A stretch of DNA of 64,000 bases from Ligustrum vulgare (GCA_963555705.1 OY743190.1:34516929-34580928); one strand, 5' to 3'. Counted from the first letter of the stretch, positions 35,833-47,819 are shown. The notes: generated by a model not told the origin, from the letters alone. Program-made: numbers and translations.

Positions 35833-35905
35833 TGTAAATGTGAGACACTTCCTTCACTTGAAGTTCTTATGTTATTTTTCATTATATATAAATTCATGTG
35901 AAGAT
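35268..35905. repeat. Tandem repeat, six diverged units of about 105-130 bp
   Basis: Each unit contains GTGAGACACTTC[AC]TTCACTTGAAG then TTCTTATATTATTTTGTCAT and TATATAGATCCATGTTAAG. Unit starts fall near 35,271, 35,387, 35,501, 35,607, 35,711 and 35,840. Variable T and ATT runs separate the units. Non-coding. Confidence 0.85.
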
Positions 35906-37055
35906 TTTTTTGGTATGTGGTTAAATTTTTTTTTAGCTGAAACAATATTAATGATGAATTTATTAACATAGAGAACTAACTGATTTATTAACATTAAAAT
36001 TAATGATATTCAACAAATTAATCATTTTTTATATATAAAATATTACAAAATAAATATATCAAAAAATTACAAAGTAAATGCATTTTTCAGTTTTCTATTT
36101 TTGAAAACAGTTTTTCAAAATCACAAAGAGAACATATTTTCAGCAATCCCAAAACAAACAACCAAAATCCAAAATTTTTATACATCAATGAGGTACTAAT
36201 TCAATAATTAATAATAATATAACCCAAACAACCCATACCCTACCTACATATTCACCACTCACCACCGGCACAAAACACTTCCAGATCTCTCTCTCTCTCT
36301 CTCTCCCAACAACCCAACTCAATCCCTCGGCGATGGCACCCCAAATCTACAATATATTGCTTCATTTTACAACAGCAAAGAAGCTAACACACTATTGAGA
36401 ATGACCCAGCAAACCCAGAACCGTCTTCAAATAGGATTCAAGATCGAAGCTGGAAGGAGCAGTGAAGACAGTAGACTCTAAAGAAAGAACGCCCAGCAAA
36501 GTTGGATCGTCTTCTTCAGCACAGCAGGCTAAACCAGATAGACACTGGTGTTGGGACTTGAAGAAATCCACATCTGACCAAATAGAAGTAGCAGATTCTG
36601 GAAGAGAGGGCAAACCTTATGCGAGGAACACCAAAAAAAGACCCAGTAGAAGTCCTAAAGTCGAAGACCCAACAAAGCACTCTTTGCATAGTGCGTTGAA
36701 ACGTGAAGCAACTCCAGACCCAGACCAGACGGAATAGGACTCCAAGGTACACCGAACTCAAAGTCAGACCCCAAAATTCGGTATAAGCAAAGAAATCGAA
36801 GACCCAGCAAACTCCTCCTCGCAAAGTGCATTGTTGCGCAAAACAACACCAGACCCAGTCGGTAAAAGGCACCTTGGGTAGTAAAACTAGACACCGAAGC
36901 TTGGTCAAGGTGTGGGTAAGCTAACCCAACACCAAAACCTAGCTGAGATCCTGTAGGTCTATTTCCAGTACGAATGAAACCCACGTAGTGAACTGTGTTC
37001 GAGATTTTCAAATTTGGTATTATGGCAGAAATTGAAGTGAAATGAAGCAATATAA
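35906..37055. other. Spacer with a possible minus-strand coding fragment
   Basis: 36,289-36,304 is a (CT)n run. On the minus strand, 36,392-36,613 is open (ending SSFDLESYLKTVLGLLGHSQ and a stop) and has a plausible protein-like composition. I do not recognise it. 36,480-36,870 contains three diverged copies of a segment with CGAAGACCCA[AG]CAAA...CC[AG]GACCCAG, so the open frame may belong to a repeat rather than a gene. Confidence 0.3.
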
Positions 37056-37130
37056 TCTATATTATATATTAAAGCAGAACAGCCGTCAAAATTTTTCCCG
37101 CCCATTTTCAGTTTCTATTTTTGGAATTTT

Positions 37131-38000
37131 TTTTTTTTTTTTTTCAATTGAATTTCCGAAATTGGAAAATGAGTTGTTGACAATTAATGAGACATTTAAT
37201 GTGGGAAAGTGTGTAATGCATTGTAAATAGGTACTTGACTACATGTATTGAATGCTAATAGTTTGTCTATATATATATATTATTTTAGGGAACTATATTC
37301 ATACAACACATTTTTTAAAATTTACACCATAGTTTAATTGCGAGATAGATCTTCAGTGTTTGTTTAGTTTTGCTTTTATATCCTTAACTTTTTTTTAATC
37401 GTATTGTTATTTATAATATTCAATTAATTAATAAATTTTATTTCTAATCGCAATTTCTATTCAAATATTCTGCTAATTTGCATTGAAAGGATGTGCAAAT
37501 ATTTTTTTTAACTTTTGTATTAATTATTTATTTTGATTATTTATAAATATGAGAGATAAATAAGTGTTTTTTTTTTTCAATTGTATTTCCGGAATTGGGA
37601 AATGAGTTGTTGACAATTAATGAGACGTTTAATGTGGGAAAGTGTGTAATGCATTGTAAATAGGCACTTGATTACATGTATTGAATGCTAATAGGTTGTC
37701 TATATATAATATATTATATTATTTTAGGGAACTATATTCATACAACACATTTTTTAAAATTTACACCATAGTTTAATTGCAAGATAGATCTTCAGTATTT
37801 GTTTAGTTTTGCTTTTATATCCTTAACTTTTTTTAATCGCATTGTTATTTATAACATTCAATTAATTAATAAATTTTATTTCTAATCGCAATTTATATTC
37901 AAATATTCTGCTAATTTGCATTGAAAGGATGTGCAAATATTTTTTTTTAACTTTTGTATTAATTATTTATTTTGATTATTTAAAAATATGAGAAATAAAT
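37131..38000 (+). repeat. Internal tandem duplication in Helitron B2
   Basis: Two copies offset by about 433 bp. For example GAGTTGTTGACAATTAATGA occurs at 37,171 and again at 37,604, followed in both by the same TTGTAAATAGG and ATATTCATACAACACA segments. Copy B1 has a single unit, and it lacks most of the CATACAACACA part. Confidence 0.85.
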
Positions 38001-39236
38001 AAGTGTTTTTCGCCAACAAAACAAATATATTGAACAAAAATCGTCTCAAAAGACAAGATGTAGAAATTAATAAAGAGTTGATGATAAAAAAATTATAAAA
38101 TTTTTTAATATAACTATTATAATTTGAAGTAGTTTTATTGTTTGTAAAATTTTAATAATTATTTTAATATAATCTAATATTGTTTTCCAGTCTAAAATAC
38201 TTTCCAAAAATTGAAATGCATTAATATTCATCATTAATTGCTTTATAAAAAATAAATTTTATAAAGAAATTAATACATTTGGAAAACTACACATTAACTT
38301 TGAAAAACAAAAATAGCTTTACTTTTTCTTACATTATTTGTGCATTAATTAGATTAATATTTTATTAAACTTTAATATTTGTTCTTTTTTGTTTAGTTAA
38401 AAATATTAGTGACAAATAAGTTTGTTTACACTTCTTAATAGATTTTTTTTTTCCAGAAAGCAGTAATTTTTTTTTAGAAAACGGTGACTATTCATTTTTT
38501 TAATTATTTGAATTAAACTTGCTTGCATCAACGTAAGAGGTACTGATGATAATTAATAATTTATTAAAACTAAAACTAATTATTATGTCATCACATTGAT
38601 ATACATTTGAATGGTATTATGGAAATCATTTTACATAGTGAAATTAATTACTATGTTATGGATAACGCGTTGACTGCATTTGATCCCTGTTTGAGACCCA
38701 TTATTTGGAATAATGTGATTTGGAATAGTAAATTTTTTAGAGAATGTGTAGTTAAAAATTGGAGAATATTTTTGGATTTATGTGTAGATTATTTTATTGG
38801 TATAATGTGTGGTTGAAAATGAGTTTTTAAAAAATGAGATTTAAAAATAATAGGTACCAAACAGGGGCTTGATAATGCGTTTAGTGCAATGGGAAATGAA
38901 ATTGAAATTATTAAGGATGTTCATTTTAATACTTAAAAACGCAACTCCAAACAATGTGCAAATATCTGTTATTTTCGATAAAAAATAATATCAATTTTTT
39001 ATCGAACAACAACTTCATTTTTTTTTTTTTTTTTTGTGAAAAAATGTGGAAAACTTAAGAACCATTTACTACTTAAAATATAAATTGATTTTTATTACTC
39101 AAAGAAGTTATTATAATTTGAAGTAGTTTTATTGTTTGTAAAATTTTATTAATTATTTTAATATATTATTTTTTATGCATTTTGTGTACGGGAGAAATCT
39201 TAATATATTATTATTATTATTATTTTATTATATATA

Positions 39237-40969
39237 TCTATATTATATATTAAACCACAACAGCCGTAAAAAAAACTTCCCACCCACTGTCACTTATTTT
39301 TTTTTTGGAAACCTTCTGTTTTTTTGTGTTTTTTTTTCCTGATTTTCGATACAATTGTTTAACATTAATTATCAACTTGAATATGTATTGGAATAGGTGG
39401 AAGACGTGTCATGCCAGTGACTTTTCATTTATTGATGTTGAATTGATTAATGAGGTGTGGATGGGAAATGGCTTTTCATTTTCCCATTTCATATTAAATG
39501 CTCGATGCAATTTTTTGCTGGCCGAACTTAAGTATTAATTAGTATTAATACATTTTTTTGAATAAAACAAATATAAGATTAATTTTAATAATTGTCTAAA
39601 AATTATATGATCTAAAATTCTCGGTATAATTTTTTGACCTTCAGTGTTATCCGGTTGCCATGTCATGATAATTGCAAGATTTGCGTAAGTATTATTTTAA
39701 CTACTTGATTTTATATGTAAAACTATAATGTTATTGGTTAAGAATGAATAATATTTTTTTAATAATTCTTAATTTTAATAGTTTTGTAAAGGTTATATGG
39801 TACGATTTTTGCTATAATTTTTTTACTTCAACATTGTCAATTGTTATATCATGATAATTGCTAGATTTATGAAATTGTTATTTTGACCACTTGATTTTAT
39901 AGGTGAAAATATAATTTTATTGGTCAAATGCAAATATTTGTGGGTTAAGATTCAGCACGCTTTTATAATTATTATGATTCTTATTTTTGAGTGAAAAATT
40001 TAAAGTTTAAATACGAGAGGAGAATGCATAAACCATTAGAAATGTATTAATACATTCCACACAATCAATATTGTATCCATAATATTAAATAAAAAAACAT
40101 GATACACTATTAAATAAACTACTAAATTTGGATTTTCTTTGAAGTTGACAATAACTCATAAAAATTATTAAAATTAACAATCATTTTTATTGGTCAAATA
40201 CAAATATTTGCTCTTAAGATTAAACAAAAGCTTATAATTACTGTGATTGATGTTTCTGAAAGAAATTTAGATAAAATGTTAAATACGTGAGGAAATTGCA
40301 AAAATTGTGGTTAAAAGCGAATAATATTCTTTTAATCATTCTTAATTTTAATAGTTGTGTGAAGATTATATGGTATACCATTTTCGTTATAATTTTTTTG
40401 TCACCAACGTAGCATTTTGTCATATCATGATAATTGCTAAATTTATGTAATTATTATTTTGACTACTTGATTTTATAATTAAAAATATATTTTTATTGGT
40501 TAAATACAAATATTTGTGGGTTTAAGATTAACCACACATTTATAATTATTGTGATTTATATTTTTGAATCAAAATTGGAAAAACATAAATACGAGAGGCA
40601 TAAATCATGAGAAATAATTGATACATTCCACAATATATTTATATTTGGCGAATACTTTAGTATTATTTACCAATGTATTAAGTAAAATACTAAAGTATCC
40701 GACAAACATAGCATCCTCAATATCTCACTTATTTTTATTTATGGATTAAAATGATGTAGTATTGAATTTATAATGCTTATACTAAACTTAAAAGAAAAGT
40801 GTTGACATATTTTATTACAAATCAAATTTGTATTTTCAATTGGAAAATTGCATTCGTACAGGGCCTATACCTGTAGGATTACTCTTTTCAATATACCAAA
40901 ATTATTCACTAATTTTACAATATATTTTGTACGATACAATATCCGTGCATCGCACGGGTGATGCACTAG
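39237..40969 (+). mobile_element. Inner Helitron C2
   Basis: The second internal 5' end, TCTATATTATATATTAAACC then CAACAGCCGT, is at the same relative place as in B1. It shares the terminal hairpin of the composite. Confidence 0.65.
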
Positions 40970-41069
40970 TTATAATTATATAATGTAGATTTAGGGTAGA
41001 TAATGGAAGATCTAGCACTCAAATCCTTCGGTGATGGCACCCCACTCCACCCGCCTTACAGGACACATA

Positions 41070-41770
41070 TTAAAGTTACATGTCACACGTCAAAATTCAA
41101 GTCACATAATGTAGATTATAGGTCATGTCACATTACAATATAATTAGGTCTCAATTCATCAAATCACATATCAAAGAATCTATTGAACAGACTTTTATAG
41201 GTTTCACTTCAAATGTTCAAGTCACATTTGATGCATTAAGTCACATGTCACAATTCAAATGTCTATGTCATACTTCAAAAATTTTAACAAGTTACAAATT
41301 CAATTTCAAGTTCAAGTCACATGTTACATGTTCAAGTTACAGGTCACAGTTAGGTCACATGTCGTACTTTAAAGTTACATGTCACAATTCATATGTTTCA
41401 AGTCATAGTAACACAGGTCACTAGTCATATACATAGGTCACATATCAATTTTAAGAAGTCACAGATCCAAAGTTTATACCTTAGGTCACATGTCGCACTT
41501 TGAAGTCACATGTCACGATTCATACATTTCAGATCACAAGTCTTATTACATAGATCACATATCAATTTTAACAATTTACAGGTCACGTGTCACATGTTTA
41601 AGTCACGATCACTGGTAACATATTCAAGTCATTTGCCACATTTTCAAGTCACAATTCATACCTCAAGTCACATGTCGCACTTCAAGATCACAATTGTTTT
41701 ATGTTACAGTAACACGTCACAAGTCATATTACATATATCACATATCAATTTTAAAAAGGTAGAGTTCCAA
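41070..41770. repeat. Degenerate TCACATGTCA-rich array
   Basis: About 700 bases in which AAGTCACATGTCACA-like words recur roughly every 15-40 bases with many variants (AGTCACAGATC, GGTCACATATCAATTTTA). Longer periods exist: CACATATCAATTTTAA recurs near 41,440, 41,550 and 41,738. No coding frame is credible. Many overlapping TCACATG words could act as E-box-like (CANNTG) sites, but that is only a possibility. Confidence 0.65.
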
Positions 41771-42356
41771 GAAAAATGATCACAAGCAATAAGTAAGTTA
41801 CAAATTTTATTTTTATTGGTTCTCTATATACATTTTCAAGAAGTGATTGTACGTCGAAGGTGGTGGTGGTGATGGCAACGGCGACATCGATGGAGATGGT
41901 AGTAGTGGCGGCGATGTATCGTGATGATGTGATGGTGACAATAAGGTGAAGTTTGAGGTGGAGGTGGTGGTGACAACGATGATGAGGTGCCATTTACAAA
42001 ATATTTGAATTTGGGTGGGATCGATGGGCGGGGTCGGTGAATTTTATAATATATTAATTATAATATTTACCACATGATTCATGTATTTTGAGACTTTTTT
42101 CTTTAAGTTTGAAATGTGGTATTATAATAGTAACAGCCTTGTTTGTGTATTATTCCCTGTATGCTTTCCTAGTTGATTAAGATTATGTTTCTATGTTTTA
42201 TAACCTCATAAATAGAGGGTTAAATCATTATTTTGCTCATTTTCATGTGGTTACTCTCAAGAGTAGGATATGATTCGAGTATTTATAGACTATGAGAACT
42301 TTGTCTAATTGTTACTTAATTTGAAGTTAAACATTTTGTATAGAGAACATGGGCGG
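41771..42356. other. Spacer with GGTGGT/GATGAT-rich patch
   Basis: 41,850-41,990 is rich in GGTGGTGGTGATGG-type trinucleotides, simple-sequence-like on both strands. The rest is AT-rich without a gene. Confidence 0.4.
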
Positions 42357-43715
42357 TCAAAGAAATTCTAGAGAATCAACTATGACGTGGACTAATAAAA
42401 AAGAGACTGTCTTTATCCAAATATGTTACATTATGTGAAAGCTAATAAATTGCAATGTTCCACATTCAAGGACGAGTGTTGGGGACAAGATTAGTGAAGA
42501 TTTGAAACGCGTCATAAATGAGGATTGTGACATTGCTCAGTTAAAGGGTAAATGGAACCGTTTGTGAAGCCTTCGTCGATTGTTTTCTGAAAGTCCTAGG
42601 TGCCGTTCGTGAGCTAGGCACTGAACTAATACGCCTAACAAACCGAGGTGGTGTACATGAGCGCATCTTGCAGAGATACTTGTACTTTAAGGATTGTATC
42701 GATGCAATTGACGGAACACATGGGACAGCTTGTGTGCCATCTTCGAGACAAATAGCTTTTCGAGGAAAAAAATGTGACACAAAATGTAATGTTATTGTAT
42801 GATTTTGACATGAAGGTCACATATGTGCATACTGGATGAGAAGGGTAGGCTAATGATTCTCGGGTATTCATTGAAGCTGTTACTACCAGCTCAAACGGAT
42901 TTCCAATAACATGTGGAGGTATATTGCATTACTTTTTCTTGTTCAAGTAAAATTCTTTTAACACATAAGTTTAAACCATGTTAATTTATGCGCGGATGAA
43001 TTTTAGTTGGTTGATGTTGGATATCCAAACATACCTGGATTTCTTGCCCCGTATCGAGCACGTCGATATCTTCTACGCGATTATGTTGGAGGACTTCGTG
43101 GAAAATAAGAGTTGTTCAATTTTAGACATTCCTCATGCCACAATGTGATTGAGCGATGCATTGTAGTTATAAAGATCAGATTTCTCATTTTGAAATTTAT
43201 CAATAATTTTTCACTTATTAGGCAAAGACACATCCCCACTACGTGTTGCACAATACATAAATTCATTCCCCAAGAGCACACATTGGACAAGTTGTTTACA
43301 GAATATTCTCAAGAAAATACTCCTTCCGTCTTAATGATATAGACTATCTTTCATTTTTCTCTTGTCCCAATTATATAGACATGTTTCTTTATTAGTAAGT
43401 ATTTATTTTGTTTGTTTACTATGTATCCCTATTTATTACTTTCAATAATAATAGTTTTGATATTAAATCAGTGTAAGATGGAAGTTTTCTTTACAAAAAT
43501 TATTTTTTCAATGACATTAAATATATTTTCTTAATCTATGTGAAAAGTCAAACCAGCTTATATAATTGGGACGGAGAGAGTATGATTTTTGATGTTGAGC
43601 CCGAATCATCTGAATCACATGAACCCATTCAGTTTAGATTTCAGTCAGACGGCTCAAATGGCACAAGTGCGAGAACAAATTACTACCCAAATGTGGAACG
43701 GTTACTCTAGAAAGG
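42357..43715 (+). pseudogene. PIF/Harbinger transposase remnant with Myb-like part
   Basis: The first part (42,357-42,600: TMTWTNKKETVFI..., SEDLKRVINEDCD...QLKGKWNRL) resembles the Myb/SANT-like partner of Harbinger elements. The DDE transposase follows in broken frames: DCIDAIDGTHGTACVPSSRQIAFRGKK (42,690-42,770), then after an intron-like gap VDVGYPNIPGFLAPYRARRY (43,010-43,070), LFNFRHSSCHNVIERCIVVIKIRF (43,108-43,180), and the tail REQITTQMWNGYSRK (43,670-43,713). The catalytic order DGTH...DxGYPN...VIER fits the family. Stops, frameshifts and a Stowaway insertion at 43,320-43,580 show it is dead. Confidence 0.85.
43320..43580. mobile_element. Stowaway-type MITE (Tc1/mariner)
   Basis: Ends CTCCTTCCGTCTTAAT and ATTGGGACGGAGAGAG are inverted repeats of the Stowaway consensus (CTCCCTCCGTCCC). 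TA dinucleotides flank both sides (43,318-43,319 and 43,581-43,582). About 261 bp and AT-rich. It lies inside the Harbinger transposase remnant and is therefore younger than it. Confidence 0.88.
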
Positions 43716-43831
43716 TAACATGAATTTTTGAATTTTTTTTGACATAACCAAATTGTGTGATTCAGGCTATTTCATTTACTTTTGTTGTGCCAAACTCAAA
43801 TATGGCATGTCACTTCATCTGCTTTATATAT

Positions 43832-43998
43832 TGCCCCTGTTTGGTACTTATTAAAATCTAGATTTTAATCTAAGTCAAAGTTAACAATCAATTTCAATCA
43901 TATATGTCATGGGTCCCACATCTTTTTAACCACACATTTCACCAACTTTTATCAAAATCTACGAAAAATTTGATTGTAATATCCACCAAACATGGGCA
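43832..43998. mobile_element. hAT-like MITE, 167 bp
   Basis: Termini TGCCCCTGTTTGGT and, reverse-complemented, TGCCCATGTTTGGT. Flanking 8-mers TTATATAT (43,824-43,831) and TTATATAA (43,999-44,006) match at seven of eight positions. The AT-rich flank makes the duplication less certain. Confidence 0.6.
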
Positions 43999-44019
43999 TT
44001 ATATAATAATGTATCTTAT

Positions 44020-44021
<2 letters not shown>

Positions 44022-44052
<31 letters not shown>
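44022..44052. repeat. (TG)n microsatellite
   Basis: About 15 uninterrupted TG units. Confidence 0.95.
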
Positions 44053-44054
<2 letters not shown>

Positions 44055-44055
<1 letters not shown>

Positions 44056-44213
44056 TACAAGTATATAAAATAGTTTTCTGCAAAATTTCAAACATAACTT
44101 GTTTTTCAGTTTTTCATTTCCAAAAACAATTTTCAGAAATAACAAATCAAATGCGTTTTCAATAATTTTGAAAACAGTCACAGAAAACTGAAATATAAAG
44201 AGAAGGCAACCTA
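44055..44213 (-). repeat. Dispersed repeat R1, copy 2
   Basis: Reverse-orientation relative of 34,200-34,425 (see there). The outer end reads GGTTGCCTTCTCTTTATATT on the minus strand. Confidence 0.55.
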
Positions 44214-44386
44214 AAATTTACTCAGGCTAGAATTGATATCTTAAAATTCATTAAATTTCTTTTATATTATACAAAATTGATAGTGTAGTTGATAGGTTTT
44301 AAATCCTAAAAAATAAAACAACATAAGTAATGATATCGAGATTTTTCTTCTCCTTTCCGAACTTTTGATCCATTTTATCTTTATTA

Positions 44387-44412
44387 CTAGTTTTTGTTCG
44401 TGCGTTGCACGA
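44387..44412 (-). mobile_element. Helitron 3' terminus on the minus strand
   Basis: On the minus strand a perfect hairpin TCGTGCAACGCACGA (44,398-44,412) is followed seven bases later by CTAG (44,390-44,387) and T. This is the terminator arrangement of the other Helitrons here but a different hairpin loop. The element body should extend rightwards into the LINE. No matching 5' end was found, so it is truncated or interrupted. Confidence 0.6.
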
Positions 44413-44431
44413 GATATGTAGTTACAATGGT

Positions 44432-47142
44432 TTTTTTTTTTTAGCATATTTCATTGAGTTAAAAGTCCTCAACGAAGGCCAGTCCGTTCGCAACATTAAT
44501 CAAACAACTGTGGTGCTCATCCCTAAGAAATTCGGCCCAGAGTACATTTCTGACTACCACCCTATTTCCTTATGTACTGTTCTTTATAAGATTATTTCCA
44601 AATGCTTGGCTAACATATTGAAATGTATTTTTCCTAAGCTTATCTTGAACTCTAAGAGTGCCTTTGTCTCTAACCATCTTATTACATATAATGCTATAAT
44701 TACTTTCGAGCTTCTCCATTCTTTAAGCAGGTGTAACAATGGAAATATAGGATTCATGGCCCTCAAGCTTGACATGAGCAAAGCACACGATCGGATTGAA
44801 TGGAAGTTCATCGATGCAGTCATGTGAAAAATGGGATTTCCAGACTTATGGATTGCACGTGTCATGGATTGCAGTCATGGATTGCATTTCCACCTCGGAG
44901 ATCTCTTTCACTATCAATGGCCAGATCAAAGGAAGAGTGACTCCCTCACGAGGACTTAGACAAGGTTTTCCAATTTCACCTTATCTCTTCATACTGTGTG
45001 CTGAAGCATACTCTACCCTTATCCAGTTGATGGGGTTGAGTTGCAAACGAGGAGGTCCACAAATTAGCCATCTTTTCTTCGCAGACGACTCCATTTTGTT
45101 CTCCAAAGCCGAGGCAAAAGATGCAGAGGAAATCAAGACCATCATTCAACATTATGGGGAAGCATCAGGCCAAGTTGTGAATTTACAAAAGACGAGTATA
45201 TCATTCAGCCCGAATGCGCCAGCTGAGAAACGCACTACCATTGGAAATATTCTTGGGATCCCAGTCCTCAAGCACCATGATACATATTTGGGTCTTCCGT
45301 CTATGGTGGGAAAGAACAAACGAAAGACCCTTGGAGCTATAAAATATAAAATCTGGAAGAAAGTCTAGAATTGGCAACACAATCTTTTCTCCAGTGCAGG
45401 TAGAGAAATTATCCTTAAGGCAGTACTGATGGCCATTCCCACATACATGATGAGTGTCTTTAAGCTCCCCCACAACATCTGCAATGACATCCGGAGTATC
45501 CTGTCTAGATTCTGGTGGGGGAGCCAAAGTGGACAAGAAGAAACTACACTGGACCAATTAGAGAATCCTGTGCAAAAATAAAAAGGATGGAAGGATAGGG
45601 ATATCCCCATGTTTAACAAAAGCTTACTTGCTAAACAAGTGTGGCATATTATTCAAAACCTAGAATCTCTTGCTAGTCATGTTTTGAAGAACAAGTATTT
45701 CCCAAATTGTAGCATTCTTGAAGCAAAGGCTAAACAAGGGAGCTAACACGTCTGGACGAGCCTTATGTGGGGTACGGAGGTCCTGAATTTGGGGTGTCAA
45801 TGGAGGATTGGGAATGGAAAAATGTGAGAATTTTTTATGACGCTTGGCTTGCCAATGGATTGACTATGAAAGTCCTTACCCCTTGAATCCAAAGCCTCGA
45901 GATGGTGGCGGATCTCAAAACGGTGAGTGGAGGCAGGAACTCGGAACCTATTGAATCCTCCTTTTGGCCAATTGATGCCGTTCGGATTCTTTCTCTCCCA
46001 CTAGGCAACCCCAATATACTAGATAAAATTATTTGGAACTACTCTAAGGATGGCCATTATACAGCGAAAAGGGGATACTACCTGCTCTTGAATGAAGGGA
46101 GGCAGAATGGGAATACCAACGGATCGAATTCAGGCTCTTACTGGATGTCTTTATGGAAGCTTGACATCTTGCCAAAAGCGAAACACTTAGTCTGGCTATC
46201 CTTAATGGGGCAATCCCAACAATGGATAACCTTTGGGTCAGGCACATCCATTGCCTGCTTCACTGCCCAAAATGTGGGGGATACGAGTCTAATCCCACAT
46301 CTTCATTGATTGCCCCTAGTTGAAGAAATTTTGGACACTCCTGGGAGTTTGGGATTTATGGAAAATTAGGCGCCTGGTTAGTCAAGTTGTAGAGGTAAGC
46401 GATCTCCATCTCCGATACCCAACAACAGTGTTGGAAGTCCTATGTGTTGGACTTTGGTACATATGGAAATCTCGAAATGAAGTGATGCATTGAGGAATGA
46501 TATACCCAGTGGAATATTCTAGTTGGAATGTGGAGGTTCTTATACGTGACTACAAAAATGCAAATAGGAGGGCCACTATTTACAAGATGGAAACTGCCAG
46601 AGGTAAGGATATGTGGAGTGGCCCCAGTTCGAACATGGATGGGCTAATCTTGGCGACAGATGCAGCTGTTAGACAAGAGGACGGATTCTTTGGTCTTGGG
46701 GGTTGGTTTAGAGACGGGACTGGTATGGTTCATCTAGCCTTTGCGAGTCGTGTTCGGAGCTTTGGAGATGCTGAGCTAGTAGAAGCCCTTGCTATTATTG
46801 AGGGTCTCAACTTTTCCATCGAAAGAAATAATCCAATCAAAGCGGTTGAAAGTGATGCGCTTCGAGTTGTCCAAGCTTGATCTCACACGATGGTTGTGAC
46901 CCGAATGCTGGCATTTTTTGTTAATATTCGCGATCTTTTGATTCGTAGTAATTGTGGTTCGTGCTACTTTGTTCTTGAGAAAGGAACTTAGTAGCCCACA
47001 AGTTAGAACAATTTGCTGTTTTTACTACTTGTAATTATTTATGGGACGTTTGTATTCCTCGGTTCATTTCCCCAAGCATTTTGCAGGGGATTGAAACTTT
47101 CTTGGTTTGAATACAATGGCCTTTTCAAAAAAAAAAAAAAAT
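44432..47142 (+). mobile_element. 5'-truncated LINE (L1-type non-LTR retrotransposon)
   Basis: It starts inside the reverse-transcriptase region (GQSVRNINQTTVVLIPKK), with no endonuclease domain or ORF1. RT blocks: SDYHPISLCTVLYKIISKCLAN, FMALKLDMSKAHDRIEW (to 44,823), then after a frame break TPSRGLRQGFPISPYLF and the catalytic FADDSILF (about 45,080). Later come the WKLDILPKAKHLVW zinc-binding-region-like part (46,150-46,200) and an RNase H domain (46,640-46,880: LATDAAVRQEDG..., E in AELVEALAI, D in VESDALRVV). A 15-A tail ends at 47,142. At least four frame breaks make it inactive. 5' truncation and an A tail are typical of LINE insertion. I could not define target-site duplications. Confidence 0.92.
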
Positions 47143-47819
47143 TCGTAATTTTTTGGTCTAAAGTTAAGTTCATATTCATGAAAGTAAAATTCTAAACTCG
47201 TCTAGAAACATATTTAATTAAAAACCAAACCAAATTAATGTAAAATCCATTGTCAGATAATTTTAATTTGACAAAAAGCCATCCAATCGGGGGGATTGAG
47301 GAAGCAATTCTCGAATCTGAAAAATGGATAAATATTGTTCTTAACAAGATCGTATGTTATGATGGATTATAATTTTATAACACCTAAATAGAAATGTCAA
47401 ACTATAAATCCAATTATCCAAACAGGCTGATACACTACTAAGTATTAAATAGCATGCGTAGTTTGAGAATGAAGTCATAAATTGAAGTTCTAAAGGACTA
47501 AAACATTTAGCCACAAAAATATGAAAGGAAAGAAAAGGCTAAGTTGTTGATTAGAAAGAAATATGTAATAGTTCAAACTAAAAAATTTAATCGTTTTAAT
47601 CTTGGTTTGTCCCCTAGCTACAATCCACAAGAATACGGGATGAGAAAGCCACAGTTTGCTCTCTAACAACCTAGCCACTATCTACCATTTTGGATTGCTT
47701 TGAATCAACATCCCTTCATCAGTTCCTCGGTTTCTGCCTTCCCATGATTAGGGAAGCAAAGAGAAGAATCGATACGGATTAGGTAAGGTAAGAGAGGTTT
47801 GGTACTCATTTCGACAAGT
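47143..47819. other. AT-rich spacer without a gene
   Basis: No supported coding frame or repeat. On the minus strand it could include the 3' untranslated part of the fragment at 47,820-49,420. Confidence 0.35.

Larger units (their letters stand above)
37056..40969 (+). mobile_element. Composite Helitron B2 (second copy)
   Basis: It starts TCTATATTATATATTAAAGC after a host A and has CAGAACAGCCGTC and TTTTTCCCGCCC. It ends with the hairpin CCGTGCATCGCACGG (40,943-40,957), CTAG (40,966-40,969) and a host T. It is collinear with 13,518-16,565 along its length. Differences include an internal tandem duplication (37,131-38,000), about 240 bp extra near 38,090-38,340 and about 115 bp extra near 39,530-39,645. 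The flanks are unrelated to those of copy 1, so the composite moved as a unit. Confidence 0.82.

Noticed and set aside
36516..37050. Two 130-aa minus-strand frames
   Set aside because: They overlap each other in different frames across diverged repeats and reach almost to the Helitron border. Composition suggests chance open frames.
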